Shown here: positions 27,901 through 36,046 of the stretch, in pieces
Layout of the letters: each line of letters opens with the position of its first letter
Numbering within the stretch: position 1 is the first letter of the stretch
NCBI GenBank assembly: GCA_049282355.1
Contig: JBAPTW010000171.1
Coordinates: forward strand, 1 to 48,599
DNA length: 48,599 bases
Source: JAGTVB01 sp049282355
GTDB lineage: Bacteria > Pseudomonadota > Gammaproteobacteria > HK1
Reading direction: 5' to 3'
Program-made: the position numbers and the translations under genes
Notes under the pieces: model-generated
Seen by the model: only the letters and a program-made list of their open reading frames with translations
Databases searched by the model: none
What the model was told of the DNA's origin: nothing

Positions 27901-28908
27901 ATGGTGGATCTGAGCACGACTTACATGGGCATGCAACTCCAGCACCCGATCATCGCTTCGGCGTCACCGCTCTCGGAACAGCCCGGCAACATCAAACGCA
28001 TGGAGGATGCCGGCGCCGCAGCGGTAGTGATGTTCTCGTTGTTCGAAGAGCAGATAAAGCAAGAGGCAGCAGCGCTTGAGCACTTCATGTCAGTGGGAAC
28101 GGAAAGCTATGCCGAGGCGCTGAGCTACTTTCCCTCAAGTGAAGAGTTTCACGCCGGCCCGGATCGCTACCTCGAAATTCTGTACCAGGCATCGCAGTCC
28201 GTCGACATACCGATCATCGCGAGCTTAAACGGCATTACTAACGAGGGCTGGATTGAGTACGCAAAAAAAATGGAGGAGGCAGGAGCCAAAGGAATCGAGC
28301 TCAATATCTACTATATTCCCGGGGACCTCAATGTCTCCGGTCGAGAAGTAGAGCAGCGCTATCTCGACATTACGCAGGCGGTTAAGGCCTCCGTCTCCAT
28401 TCCGGTGGCCTTAAAGCTCAGCGCATACTTTAGCTCTCTTGGCTATATGGCCAAACAGTTCGACAACGCGGGGGCCGACGGACTGGTCCTTTTCAACCGT
28501 TTTTATCAGCCCGATTTCGACATCGAGACCATGGAGGTGGAGCCCAGCCTTAATCTCAGCAGCCGCAACCAGATCCGTATCCGCCTGCTTTGGATCGCCC
28601 TACTCCACGGGCGCATTAAAGCCTCACTGGCTGCCAGCACCGGCGTGCACACCCACGTGGAGATGGTCAAGTATCTGATGGCGGGTGCTGATGCAGTGAT
28701 GACGACATCGGCATTATTGCGTAACGGCATCGGTTACCTCACAACGCTGTTGGACGGTCTGCATGGATGGATGGAAGAGCGGGGATATGCATCGGTGGAG
28801 CAGATGAAAGGCTCCATGAGCCAGAAGAATGTCGCCGATCCCACAGCGTTTGAACGCGCCAACTACATCAAAATCTTGGAACGCTACAAGACGCCCTACA
28901 CAACGTAG
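27901..28908 (+). CDS. Dihydroorotate-dehydrogenase-like FMN protein linked to NifJ
   Basis: A 335-residue TIM-barrel flavoprotein like class 1 dihydroorotate dehydrogenase: NPLxxxG-like ASASPLSEQPGNIKRMEDAG, VALKLSAYFSS, GADGLVLFNRFYQPDF and a C-terminal phosphate site STGVHTHVEM with GADAVMTTSALL. The class 1 NxSCPN loop with the catalytic cysteine is replaced by ELNIYYIPGDLN, so normal dihydroorotate oxidation is unlikely. Similar proteins often sit beside nifJ. The start is ATG 27901 after a very strong AAAGGAGGGAGGAG; the frame opens earlier at 27832 without such a site. It follows nifJ by 130 bases. The role is unknown; an FMN redox step linked to ferredoxin is a reasonable guess. Confidence 0.85.
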   Translation: MVDLSTTYMGMQLQHPIIASASPLSEQPGNIKRMEDAGAAAVVMFSLFEEQIKQEAAALEHFMSVGTESYAEALSYFPSSEEFHAGPDRYLEILYQASQSVDIPIIASLNGITNEGWIEYAKKMEEAGAKGIELNIYYIPGDLNVSGREVEQRYLDITQAVKASVSIPVALKLSAYFSSLGYMAKQFDNAGADGLVLFNRFYQPDFDIETMEVEPSLNLSSRNQIRIRLLWIALLHGRIKASLAASTGVHTHVEMVKYLMAGADAVMTTSALLRNGIGYLTTLLDGLHGWMEERGYASVEQMKGSMSQKNVADPTAFERANYIKILERYKTPYTT

Positions 28909-29054
28909 TTCACAGCCAACCCGATACCATGAAGTACGGCTCGGCTTGCCCGAGCTGACAGGAGAGTATTGCTAAAAGAATCTATGATGTGACGCTATTA
29001 TGGAAGCAAATGGATTGCGAGCTGCGAATGCGCTTGTTTACGGAGGATCACAGG

Positions 29055-29726
29055 ATGTTGAGGCTATGTGTGTTGGGGCTCGCCTGCCTCTGGGCGGGCA
29101 TGTCGGTCGCCCACGCAACAGAAACGCGTTATGTCACTGATAAACTTGAGGCCACCGTTCGCGCTGGCCAAGGCACGGACTATCAAATCCTGCGCATTAT
29201 CTCAAGCGGCACACCGGTGAAAGTCCTCGAGCCAGCGCAGAATGGCTATGTGCGCGTCGAGCTCCATGACGGCAAGACGGGCTGGATGCTCAGTCGCTAC
29301 TTGAGTGAGACCCCGATTGCCCAGATCCGCCTTGCCGATGCCGAAAAACAGTTGGCTCAGCTCGCCGAGGACAACGGTCGGCTAAACGAGGAGAAGCAAG
29401 TATTGGCACAAGCCAAGCTCCAAGCAGACCAGGCGCTGAGTCATTTCGAGGAGGAGCAGACGAAATTAAAGGATGAGCTCTCTGAATTGAGCAAGTTGGC
29501 AGCCCGACCCCAGGAGGTGGAGTCTGAGAACAGGGAACTACAACAGCGTATCAGCGCCTTCGAAGCCGAAGCTCATCAACTGCGCAAAGAAAATGAGAGA
29601 TTGCAAACTGGCGAAGGCCAGGCTTGGTTTCTCGCCGGGGCTGGCGTACTGCTCGGCGGGTTCTTGCTCGGTATCATCGTGCCTCGGATCCGATGGCGGA
29701 AGAAGGCGTCCTGGGATACCTTTTAA
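29055..29726 (+). CDS. SH3-domain/anchor protein (TIGR04211 type)
   Basis: A 223-residue protein. Residues 1-22 are a signal peptide ending at about AHA-TE; residues 24-87 are a bacterial SH3 domain (YVTDKLEATVRAGQGTDYQIL, GTPVKVLE, GKTGWMLSRYL); 88-183 are coiled coil; about 188-210 is a C-terminal membrane anchor (FLAGAGVLLGGFLLGIIVP) followed by basic residues RIRWRKK. This order is that of TIGR04211 SH3 and anchor proteins (YgiM-like) of the gammaproteobacterial envelope. ATG 29055 is chosen because GGAGG lies at the right distance and the signal peptide then starts correctly; frames from 28989 or 29028 would add a hydrophilic lead. Role in the envelope is not established. Confidence 0.88.
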   Translation: MLRLCVLGLACLWAGMSVAHATETRYVTDKLEATVRAGQGTDYQILRIISSGTPVKVLEPAQNGYVRVELHDGKTGWMLSRYLSETPIAQIRLADAEKQLAQLAEDNGRLNEEKQVLAQAKLQADQALSHFEEEQTKLKDELSELSKLAARPQEVESENRELQQRISAFEAEAHQLRKENERLQTGEGQAWFLAGAGVLLGGFLLGIIVPRIRWRKKASWDTF

Positions 29727-29767
29727 AGAACCAGCCGGCATAACGATGACGGCTGGCGATAGCGCAA

Positions 29768-30025
29768 CTAGCTAAGGCCTACGGGTACCCGCTGCGGACC
29801 CTGCATGCGGCTCACACCTTGGGGCAGGTGTATCCGCTGCTGCCAAAACCGTTTGCCGTGCGCGGTTAGGTAGCCGCCTTCATCTACAAAACCAAGTCGC
29901 ATGGCCCGTTTCAGCAACCGGCGCTCATCGCGGCTTCGTACATAAATGAGACCATCGCCAAATCGATGCCCAAGTAAGTTAGCGATCGCCACCTCTTCAA
30001 AGGTTGTCATATCGACGCTGATCAT
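29768..30025 (-). CDS. Hypothetical protein, 85 residues
   Basis: ATG 30025 follows AAGGGGGAGAAGCG, a strong ribosome site. The product starts MTTFEEVAIANLLGHRFGDGLIYVR and continues with RSRDERRLLKRAMRLGFVDEGGYLTAHGKRFW, which looks like a small helix-rich soluble domain, possibly a winged helix, with a basic tail. I do not recognise the family. It is convergent with the SH3 protein gene (41 bases). No obvious promoter is seen upstream, although the GTCTA-N7-TAGAC inverted repeat lies 180 bases away. Confidence 0.65.
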   Translation of the reverse strand: MISVDMTTFEEVAIANLLGHRFGDGLIYVRSRDERRLLKRAMRLGFVDEGGYLTAHGKRFWQQRIHLPQGVSRMQGPQRVPVGLS

Positions 30026-30507
30026 CGCTTCTCCCCCTTCACTCTCAGCACATTTCGTTTCTCATCCAGTAAATTTGAGGCACTTTTTATGCCAATCCAT
30101 GAGAAAGTGGCGTAGAAGCGAGCGCAACAGAAACATTCCTGCATGCATGTTGGCGCTTTTAGAGGTGTTTCAGCTTGGTAAGCCGCGATCCAGTGTCCCG
30201 TAAAAGTCTATTTAAATTAGACAGTGTCTCACAAAGCGGACAATCATAGGCCCAAACATAATTATGGAAGGCCTCAAGGACCTCAGAGCAGTTGCATTCA
30301 AGTGTTGTGAACAAAAGACCACGATGTAAAAAAAACAAAACAGATCGGATTCACGAAATATCGTGATTGGCGCGAAATAGGGTGAGCTTTTCAGCAGGAT
30401 GGCCTATCCTCGGGCGGTGTGACGAGCCCACTGGAGCAACGCTTGCGCAGTAAAGTCGATGGCAGGTGTCGTCTGTGGTGCCGCAATGCTTTCCCGTTTC
30501 ACCGCGC
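30026..30507. other. Intergenic region with an inverted repeat
   Basis: About 480 bases without a supported gene. GTCTA (30206-30210) and TAGAC (30218-30222) flank a 7-base AT core, and CAGTGTC occurs on both sides (30191-30197, 30222-30228). This could be an operator or a trace of an insertion-sequence end. An A-run lies at 30328-30337. Nothing else is recognised. Confidence 0.35.
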
Positions 30508-30699
30508 TCATCTTACAGACGCAATGAGCAGGATGACGAATAAAACCACGAGCCCGAGTGGCAGCAGAACACCTTTCCAATCCTCCGCTGTCCCGCGGCG
30601 GCTATTTCGCAGCGCGGCGCGCACACCCGGACCAAACCAAAACAGCACGAGCAGCACTAACGCCCCTAGAAGCAGCGCTTCCCAAACACTCACCGTCAT
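30508..30699 (-). CDS. Small two-pass membrane protein, 63 residues
   Basis: Two hydrophobic segments (about 6-23 and 44-62) with a polar, basic loop between them (RAALRNSRRGTAEDWKG). ATG 30699 has AGGAG 8 bases upstream. The layout and the loop resemble small inner-membrane proteins of unknown role found in other gammaproteobacteria. The 194-bp mobile element ends 21 bases before the start codon, so the native promoter has been moved away or replaced. Confidence 0.75.
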   Translation of the reverse strand: MTVSVWEALLLGALVLLVLFWFGPGVRAALRNSRRGTAEDWKGVLLPLGLVVLFVILLIASVR

Positions 30700-30719
30700 C
30701 CCTCATCTCCTGTCCGCTT

Positions 30720-30931
30720 GCCGTACGGGGCCATGGTCATCGTTTCGGCCGGACTGGCACTCAATCGCCTTGCCTCAAGGGACGTCGTGAATACATCCTT
30801 GTAGACTTGAGTCCGACATCCCTGCCGGACACACCCTTGTGGCAAGGCGATTGACTGCCTACAGATTCCGAACACGGTTTTACCCCTTGAATGGTGATGT
30901 TGACGAAACGATGACCATGGCCGCCGTACGG
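30720..30931. repeat. 9-bp target-site duplication GCCGTACGG
   Basis: GCCGTACGG lies directly before the element (30720-30728) and directly after it (30923-30931). The element starts and ends exactly at GGCC. A perfect direct duplication at both exact boundaries is strong evidence for insertion by a transposase. The inner eight bases are palindromic, so an extended inverted repeat is an alternative reading. Confidence 0.8.
30729..30922 (-). mobile_element. 194-bp non-autonomous palindromic element (MITE-like, copy B)
   Basis: The element has perfect 19-base terminal inverted repeats, GGCCATGGTCATCGTTTCG (30729-30747) and its complement (30904-30922). A second pair, CAATCGCCTTGCC (30762-30774) and GGCAAGGCGATTG (30841-30853), lies inside. 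The centre holds further small hairpins (CCTTG/CAAGG, CCGAC/GTCCG-like). It encodes no protein and is flanked by a 9-bp duplication. Two other copies lie at 911-986 (half) and from 48446 (cut by the window edge). It is probably mobilised in trans by a DDE transposase with the same ends, not present here. Confidence 0.88.
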
Positions 30932-30938
30932 TCCTAAA

Positions 30939-31106
30939 AAGTTGTTTCAAAAACGACTGTATTTGTCATAGAGCCGCGGCGGCTCGCCATCGTCATATAC
31001 TCTCTTGTACACTTTAGTTGTTACTCGCCCCCTCTCTGGGGCTCGCCCCTTCGGGGCCAGTTTGCAGCTGCTCAAACAGCGCTCGCGATATCTTAAAACA
31101 GCTTCT
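30939..31106 (-). repeat. Dispersed repeat, second family (copy 2)
   Basis: This is the fuller of two copies (other at 17992-18161, opposite orientation). The ends are imperfect inverted repeats: AAGTTGTTTCAA at 30939-30950 and the complement of AAGCTGTTTTAA at 31093-31104, with two differences in twelve. Inside is a strong GC hairpin (GGGGCTCGCCCC and CCTTCGGGGCC region, 31039-31062). It begins 7 bases after the target duplication of the first-family element and ends 36 bases before the ligase start. Confidence 0.7.
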
Positions 31107-31142
31107 TAAGCTACAGGACCGGCATGAAAGCGAGGAAATCGC

Positions 31143-32669
31143 ATGCACATCGGCACCCTGCTCACCCGGCACGCTCGCTATCGACCTGATCACCTGGCGC
31201 TGATTTTCGAAGACCGACGTCTTAGCTTCCGGGAACTCAACGCCAACGTCAATCGCCTTGCCAATGCATTATTGGCCCGTGGCGTTCAAAAGGGTGATGC
31301 CATCGCCACCCTCTTGCCAAACTGCGTGGAGCTTTTGGAGCTCTATTGGGCGGTCGCCAAAATCGGTGCGGTGGTCGTCCCATTAAGCCCGCTGCTGCAA
31401 GAGAAGGCCATTTTGACACTGCTGCGCGACTCCGACACACGCCTGGTATTTTCCAATACAGCCTTCGCCGAGGTTTTAGCGTCGCTGCGCCCGACACTGG
31501 CGGCAATTGAAACCGACGCCTATTTCCTGATCGACGACACCCCCAACGATTTTCAATCGTACCGTGATCTTACCGCCAGCGCTGCCGACGAAGAGCCTCC
31601 CGACGCCCAGCTGCGCGGTGAGGACCCGTTCAATATCTGCTACAGCAGCGGCACGACGGGAGAGCCCAAGGGCATCGTCCACACCCATTTTGTGCGATCC
31701 ATGTACTGCGCTCTTTTTGCCTCGGCATGGCGCATGACGCCCGAGAGCGTGGTGCTGCATACCGGCTCCATCGTATTCAATGGCGCCTTCGTCACCCTGA
31801 TGCCAACCCTCTACCTTGGGGCAACCTACGTGCTACACAGGATTTTTGATCCTCAAGATTTCATCGAAACCGTTGCTCGCGAACAGGTCACCCATGTCAT
31901 GCTGGTGCCATCCCAAATCGTGGCGCTCCTTAACCATCCAAACTTCTCTAGCGACCAACTGGACTCTCTGGAGATGATATTGTCTCTTGGAGCACCGTTA
32001 CACCGGGAACACAAACAGCAGTTAAACACCCTCCTTCCGGGACGCTTCTACGAGCTCTACGGGCTCACCGAGGGCTTCGTCACCATCCTCGATCGACTCG
32101 ACTACGCCGCCAAGCCCGACTCGGTGGGCATACCACCGCCCTTTTCCGAGCTACGCATTGTTGATGGCCAAGGCCAGCAGCTTGCGCCCCGGGAAATTGG
32201 CGAAATCGTCGGTCGCGGTCCGCTGCTCATGCCGGGCTACTATAAGCGTCCGGATCTGACTGCTCAGACCATCGTCGACGGCTGGCTTCACACCGGCGAC
32301 ATGGGCTACGTGGACGAAGATGGATTTCTTTATCTCGTGGATCGCCAGAAAGATCTGATTATTTCAGGAGGCGTAAACGTCTTTCCGCGGGACATCGAGG
32401 AAGTCGCAGTACAGCATCCGGCGGTGCAGGAAGTCGCGGTATTTGGGGTTCCGGATGAGAAATGGGGCGAGGCACCGGTAGCCGCGGTGGTGCCGATAAT
32501 GTCACAAGCCATCGAGCCCAGGGCGCTGGCGGCGTGGATCAATGCCCACATCGGCGCGAAGTTTCAGCGGGTACGAGAGGTCATCCTGCTCCAGGAATTC
32601 CCGCGTAACGTTGCCGGCAAGACCCTAAAACGGGTCATCCGTGAGCAGTACCTGGCCAACGATCAGTAG
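31143..32669 (+). CDS. Acyl-CoA synthetase (AMP-forming)
   Basis: A 508-residue adenylate-forming enzyme of the medium/long-chain acyl-CoA or 4-coumarate-CoA ligase type. It has YSSGTTGEPKG (about 166), ELYGLTEG (about 305), GWLHTGDMGYVD (about 381), DRQKDLIISGGVNVFPRDIEE (hinge and A8) and the catalytic C-terminal lysine in NVAGKTLKR. It joins a carboxylic acid with CoA using ATP. The acid cannot be told from sequence. ATG 31143 has GAGG 9 bases before it. The gene is separated from its neighbours by repeats upstream and a promoter downstream, so it is probably a single-gene transcript. Confidence 0.9.
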   Translation: MHIGTLLTRHARYRPDHLALIFEDRRLSFRELNANVNRLANALLARGVQKGDAIATLLPNCVELLELYWAVAKIGAVVVPLSPLLQEKAILTLLRDSDTRLVFSNTAFAEVLASLRPTLAAIETDAYFLIDDTPNDFQSYRDLTASAADEEPPDAQLRGEDPFNICYSSGTTGEPKGIVHTHFVRSMYCALFASAWRMTPESVVLHTGSIVFNGAFVTLMPTLYLGATYVLHRIFDPQDFIETVAREQVTHVMLVPSQIVALLNHPNFSSDQLDSLEMILSLGAPLHREHKQQLNTLLPGRFYELYGLTEGFVTILDRLDYAAKPDSVGIPPPFSELRIVDGQGQQLAPREIGEIVGRGPLLMPGYYKRPDLTAQTIVDGWLHTGDMGYVDEDGFLYLVDRQKDLIISGGVNVFPRDIEEVAVQHPAVQEVAVFGVPDEKWGEAPVAAVVPIMSQAIEPRALAAWINAHIGAKFQRVREVILLQEFPRNVAGKTLKRVIREQYLANDQ

Positions 32670-32686
32670 AATCCGGTCTCACACTG

Positions 32687-32713
32687 TTGACACTAATCGA
32701 GACTCTGTATAAT
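32687..32713 (+). promoter_or_regulatory. Candidate sigma-70 promoter of the aldolase gene
   Basis: Consensus TTGACA (32687-32692) and consensus TATAAT (32708-32713) are 15 bases apart, slightly short. With TGTTGA as -35 the spacing would be 17. Transcription would start near 32720, giving a leader of about 240 bases before the aldolase ATG. This is the best promoter-like pair in the window. Confidence 0.65.
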
Positions 32714-32724
32714 GACCTGCTTAT

Positions 32725-32785
32725 ACGTTTGGAGTTGCTCGTTCCACAAAAACTGCGCTTTTTTCTGTCTCTTACTCCAAAGCGT
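32725..32785 (+). other. Hairpin at the start of the aldolase mRNA leader
   Basis: ACGTTTGGAGT (32725-32735) can pair with ACTCCAAAGCGT (32774-32785) with one bulged G, around a loop of 38 bases containing a T-run (32759-32764). It lies just after the predicted start point. The remaining leader to 32962 is GC-rich with no open frame. It could be a stability or control element; no known riboswitch core is recognised. Confidence 0.45.
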
Positions 32786-32962
32786 AAAAATTGGCTAGAG
32801 CTGTGAGCCGGTTTTAAGGGCGGCAGGAGCAGCAGCCTCGGCAAGCGGCGGTCGCCCCCAGCTCCAGACGTTAAGGGCGCTTACAAGAATGGGTTCGCAC
32901 CTCTCGATAGGCAGCGAGCCGAGTCGTTATTGAGCACTTTTTAAGCTCTGAGGGGAAAAACC

Positions 32963-34027
32963 ATGCCTTTGATATCCTTGCGTCAACTGTTGGACCATGC
33001 GGCCGAGCACGACTATGGTGTGCCGGCGTTCAATGTCAACAATATGGAGCAGATTCACGCCATCATGGAGGCTGCAGACGAGACCGACAGTCCGGTTGTC
33101 GTGCAGGCGTCCGCCGGCGCTCGCTCCTACGCCGGCCCAGCTTTTCTGCATCACTTGATCGAGGCGGCGATCGAGCAATGGCCGCATATTCCCATTGTCA
33201 TGCATCAGGACCATGGCGCCTCCCCGAGCGTCTGCCAGCGCTCGATTCAGCTTGGGTTTAGTTCGGTCATGATGGACGGCAGCCTGGGCGAAGACATGAA
33301 AACGCCCATGCCTTATGATTATAATGCCAAGGTCACCCGCCTGGTGGTAAACATGGCACATGCAGGGGGCGTCTCGGTGGAGGGCGAGCTTGGGTGCCTT
33401 GGCTCCCTTGAGACCGGAATGGCCGGTGAGGAAGACGGCTCTGGAGCCGAGGGCAAACTAAGCCACGACCAGCTGTTAACCGATCCCGAAGAGGCCGCTC
33501 ACTTCGTCAAAGACACCAAGGTCGACGCGCTTGCCATCGCCATTGGTACCAGTCACGGCGCCTACAAGTTCACCCGCCCGCCGACCGGCGACATCCTGGC
33601 CATCGAGCGGGTCAAAGAAATTCACACGCGTATTCCTGACACCCACCTGGTCATGCACGGCTCCTCCTCAGTGCCTCAGGACTGGCTCGCCGTCATCCAT
33701 GAGTATGGCGGGGATATTGGTGAAACCTATGGCGTGCCGGTGGAGGAGATTCAAGAGGGCATCAAACACGGGGTACGCAAGGTCAACATCGATACCGATC
33801 TTCGGCTCGCAGCCACCGGTGCCATCCGCAAAAGTCTTGGTGACAACCCGAAAAACTTTGACCCGCGCAAGTATCTAAAGGCCAGCAAAGAAGCGATGAA
33901 GGCGATCTGTAAAGCCCGCTACGAGACCTTCGGCACCGCCGGGCAAGCGTCCAAAATCAAGGTCATCAACCTGCTGGATATGGTAAAACGATACGAAAGT
34001 GGGACATTGGATCCACGAGTAAACTGA
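32963..34027 (+). CDS. fba: Class II fructose-bisphosphate aldolase, CbbA type
   Basis: A 354-residue class II aldolase: VPAFNVNNMEQ, zinc-ligand region MHQDHGAS (catalytic Asp and His), GELGCLGSLETG with an insert MAGEEDGSGAEG, SHGAYKF (zinc His), VMHGSSS and KVNIDTDLRLA. The length and insert match the CbbA/Calvin-cycle-associated subtype (about 345-355) and not the E. coli FbaA type. It cleaves or forms fructose-1,6-bisphosphate and may also act on sedoheptulose bisphosphate. The start is supported by GAGGGG. No other Calvin-cycle gene is present, so autotrophy is only hinted at. It is preceded by a strong promoter and followed by a large hairpin. Confidence 0.95.
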   Translation: MPLISLRQLLDHAAEHDYGVPAFNVNNMEQIHAIMEAADETDSPVVVQASAGARSYAGPAFLHHLIEAAIEQWPHIPIVMHQDHGASPSVCQRSIQLGFSSVMMDGSLGEDMKTPMPYDYNAKVTRLVVNMAHAGGVSVEGELGCLGSLETGMAGEEDGSGAEGKLSHDQLLTDPEEAAHFVKDTKVDALAIAIGTSHGAYKFTRPPTGDILAIERVKEIHTRIPDTHLVMHGSSSVPQDWLAVIHEYGGDIGETYGVPVEEIQEGIKHGVRKVNIDTDLRLAATGAIRKSLGDNPKNFDPRKYLKASKEAMKAICKARYETFGTAGQASKIKVINLLDMVKRYESGTLDPRVN

Positions 34028-34074
34028 GATATTCGTCAGTCAATTCAAGAGGGGCAATCAGCTGAAGGCAGCTT

Positions 34075-34116
34075 TGCACGGCCGTCGTCCGCCCGGTGGT
34101 GGGCGACGGCCGTGCA
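34075..34116. terminator. Strong hairpin between convergent aldolase gene and ilvD operon
   Basis: TGCACGGCCGTCG (34075-34087) and CGACGGCCGTGCA (34104-34116) form a perfect 13-base stem with a 16-base loop, which can itself pair over three bases. It lies between two genes transcribed toward each other and would block both directions. No T-run follows on either strand, so it may act with Rho or by stopping 3' decay. Confidence 0.6.
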
Positions 34117-34176
34117 CAAGCGCTATTCACCATACGTGCCGGGCCGCGACAGAGGTCAGCTGCCTAATGCACGCTG

Positions 34177-34338
34177 CTAACTTTTCCGCTTTTCGAGGGT
34201 GATCCCAACCACTTCGATGGCTATTCCGATAACCACCAATACGACACCGCTGGTGGTGTGAGTCGGCGCCAGTAATAACACAATAACGCCGAGCACCACC
34301 AAGCAGGCGGCAATGATCTTACGCGTACGAGGTTTCAT
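34177..34338 (-). CDS. Small membrane protein, 53 residues, coupled to ilvD
   Basis: The ATG at 34338 overlaps the ilvD stop (GAATGA on the minus strand), a classic translational-coupling arrangement. The product begins MKPRTRKIIAACLVVLG and has two hydrophobic segments (about 8-24 and 31-47) separated by a short turn APTHTTSG, and ends with the basic VGITLEKRKS. It is too short for common gene finders. No family is recognised. As the last gene of yjbQ-ilvD-53aa it is made with the branched-chain amino-acid enzyme. Confidence 0.75.
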   Translation of the reverse strand: MKPRTRKIIAACLVVLGVIVLLLAPTHTTSGVVLVVIGIAIEVVGITLEKRKS

Positions 34339-36014
34339 TCGTCGGTTACGCACCCTTGCGAGGCATCCCTCACATTTTTGATGTACTTGTAGAGCGTCCC
34401 GCGGGTCGCCTTGTAGGCCGGCCTCTGCCAGCGCTCGCGGCGCCTTTGCAGCTCGTCACTGTCCACGGCAACGTCCAAGATATTGCGCTCGGCATCGATG
34501 CTGACCACATCGCCATCTTCGACTAGCGCGATGGGGCCGCCTTCCTGGGCTTCCGGGACCACGTGACCGATGATGAACCCGTGAGACCCCCCGGAAAAGC
34601 GCCCGTCCGTCACCAGTGCGACATCAGCTCCAAGCCCCGCCCCCATGATGGCTGAGGTGGGGGTCAGCATCTCCGGCATTCCCGGTCCCCCTTTTGGCCC
34701 TTCATAGCGGATAACGATCACATCCCCCTTGATGATGCGCCTCTGCTCCAGAGCTGACAGCATCGCTTCCTCCGCATCGAAGACCTTGGCTGGCCCCCGA
34801 AAGCGCATCCCCTCCTTGCCGGTAAGCTTAGCAACAGCCCCGCCCGGCGCCAGGTTGCCTCGCAGGATTCGAATATGACCGGTGGACTGGATGGGATCGG
34901 CGAGATCGCGGATCACGTCCTGACCCGGTTTGAGACCGGGGACCACGGCAAGGTTCTCTTTGAGCATCCTGCCGGTCACCGTCAAGCAGTCACCATCGAG
35001 CAGATCAGCCTCCAGCAGGTATTTTAGGACCGCTGGAGTGCCTCCAATATTGTGTAAATCCTCCATGACATAGCGCCCGCTTGGCTTCAGATCGGCGATG
35101 TAAGGCACGCGGTCGCTGACCGCCTGGAAATCGTCGAGTGACAGCGACACATCGACCGCTCTGGCCATGGCGATAAGATGCAAGACCGCATTGGTAGACC
35201 CGCCCAGAGCGATGATCACCACCATCGCGTTCTCGAATGCCTGGCGGGTCATGATGTCGCGCGGCTTGATGTCCCGCTCCAGCAGGGTGCGGATGGCTTG
35301 GCCCGCGCGCAAACACTCCTGCGACTTACCCGCATCCTCAGCAGGAGTCGACGCACTGTAAGGCAAGCACATGCCAAGCGCCTCGATAGCGGCAGCCATG
35401 GTGTTGGCGGTGTACATGCCCCCGCACGCGCCAGGACCCGGGCAGGCGTTTTTAACGATGTCCCGGCGTTGCTCATCGTCGAGGCGCCCGCTCAGGTATT
35501 CTCCATAGCTCTGAAACGCCGAGATGATATCGAGTGGTTCGCCACCGAGATGGCCTGGTTTAATGGTACCGCCATAAACCATCAATGCCGGGCGATTCAA
35601 TCGCCCCATGGCAATGAGACAGCCCGGCATGTTCTTATCGCAACCAGGCAACGCGATGAGCGCGTCGTACCACTGGCCGCCCATGACGGTCTCAATAGAA
35701 TCGGCGATGAGATCCCGTGACTGTAGGGAATAACTCATGCCCTTGGTGCCCATGGAGATGCCATCACTCACGCCAACGGTATTGAACCGCATGCCAATGA
35801 GACCCGCGGCGTGCACGCCTTCCTTCACCTTGCTCGCCAGATCCAGCAGGTGCATGTTACAGGTGTTACCCTCGAACCACACGCTGGCGATCCCCACCTG
35901 CGCCTTGTCCATATCCGCCTCAGTCAAGCCGGTACCGTAGAGCATGGCTTGGGAGGCGCCCTGCGAGCGCGGCTGGGTGATTCGAGCGCTATAGCGGTTA
36001 GGAATATTTGTCAT
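34335..36014 (-). CDS. ilvD: Dihydroxy-acid dehydratase
   Basis: A 559-residue DHAD. Cluster cysteines are visible in GNTCNMH (C52), PGCDKNMPGC (C125) and CPGPGACGGMYTANTM (about C197); the three-cysteine set fits the [2Fe-2S] form. The C-terminal TDGRFSGGSHGFIIGHVVPEA motif is complete. It dehydrates dihydroxyisovalerate and dihydroxymethylvalerate in Val, Leu and Ile synthesis. It starts 32 bases after the yjbQ stop and overlaps the small membrane gene downstream. Other ilv genes are not in the window. Confidence 0.96.
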   Translation of the reverse strand: MTNIPNRYSARITQPRSQGASQAMLYGTGLTEADMDKAQVGIASVWFEGNTCNMHLLDLASKVKEGVHAAGLIGMRFNTVGVSDGISMGTKGMSYSLQSRDLIADSIETVMGGQWYDALIALPGCDKNMPGCLIAMGRLNRPALMVYGGTIKPGHLGGEPLDIISAFQSYGEYLSGRLDDEQRRDIVKNACPGPGACGGMYTANTMAAAIEALGMCLPYSASTPAEDAGKSQECLRAGQAIRTLLERDIKPRDIMTRQAFENAMVVIIALGGSTNAVLHLIAMARAVDVSLSLDDFQAVSDRVPYIADLKPSGRYVMEDLHNIGGTPAVLKYLLEADLLDGDCLTVTGRMLKENLAVVPGLKPGQDVIRDLADPIQSTGHIRILRGNLAPGGAVAKLTGKEGMRFRGPAKVFDAEEAMLSALEQRRIIKGDVIVIRYEGPKGGPGMPEMLTPTSAIMGAGLGADVALVTDGRFSGGSHGFIIGHVVPEAQEGGPIALVEDGDVVSIDAERNILDVAVDSDELQRRRERWQRPAYKATRGTLYKYIKNVRDASQGCVTDE

Positions 36015-36046
36015 GTGCTCGCTCCGAAAGCTTCTCGCGCGCGGCC

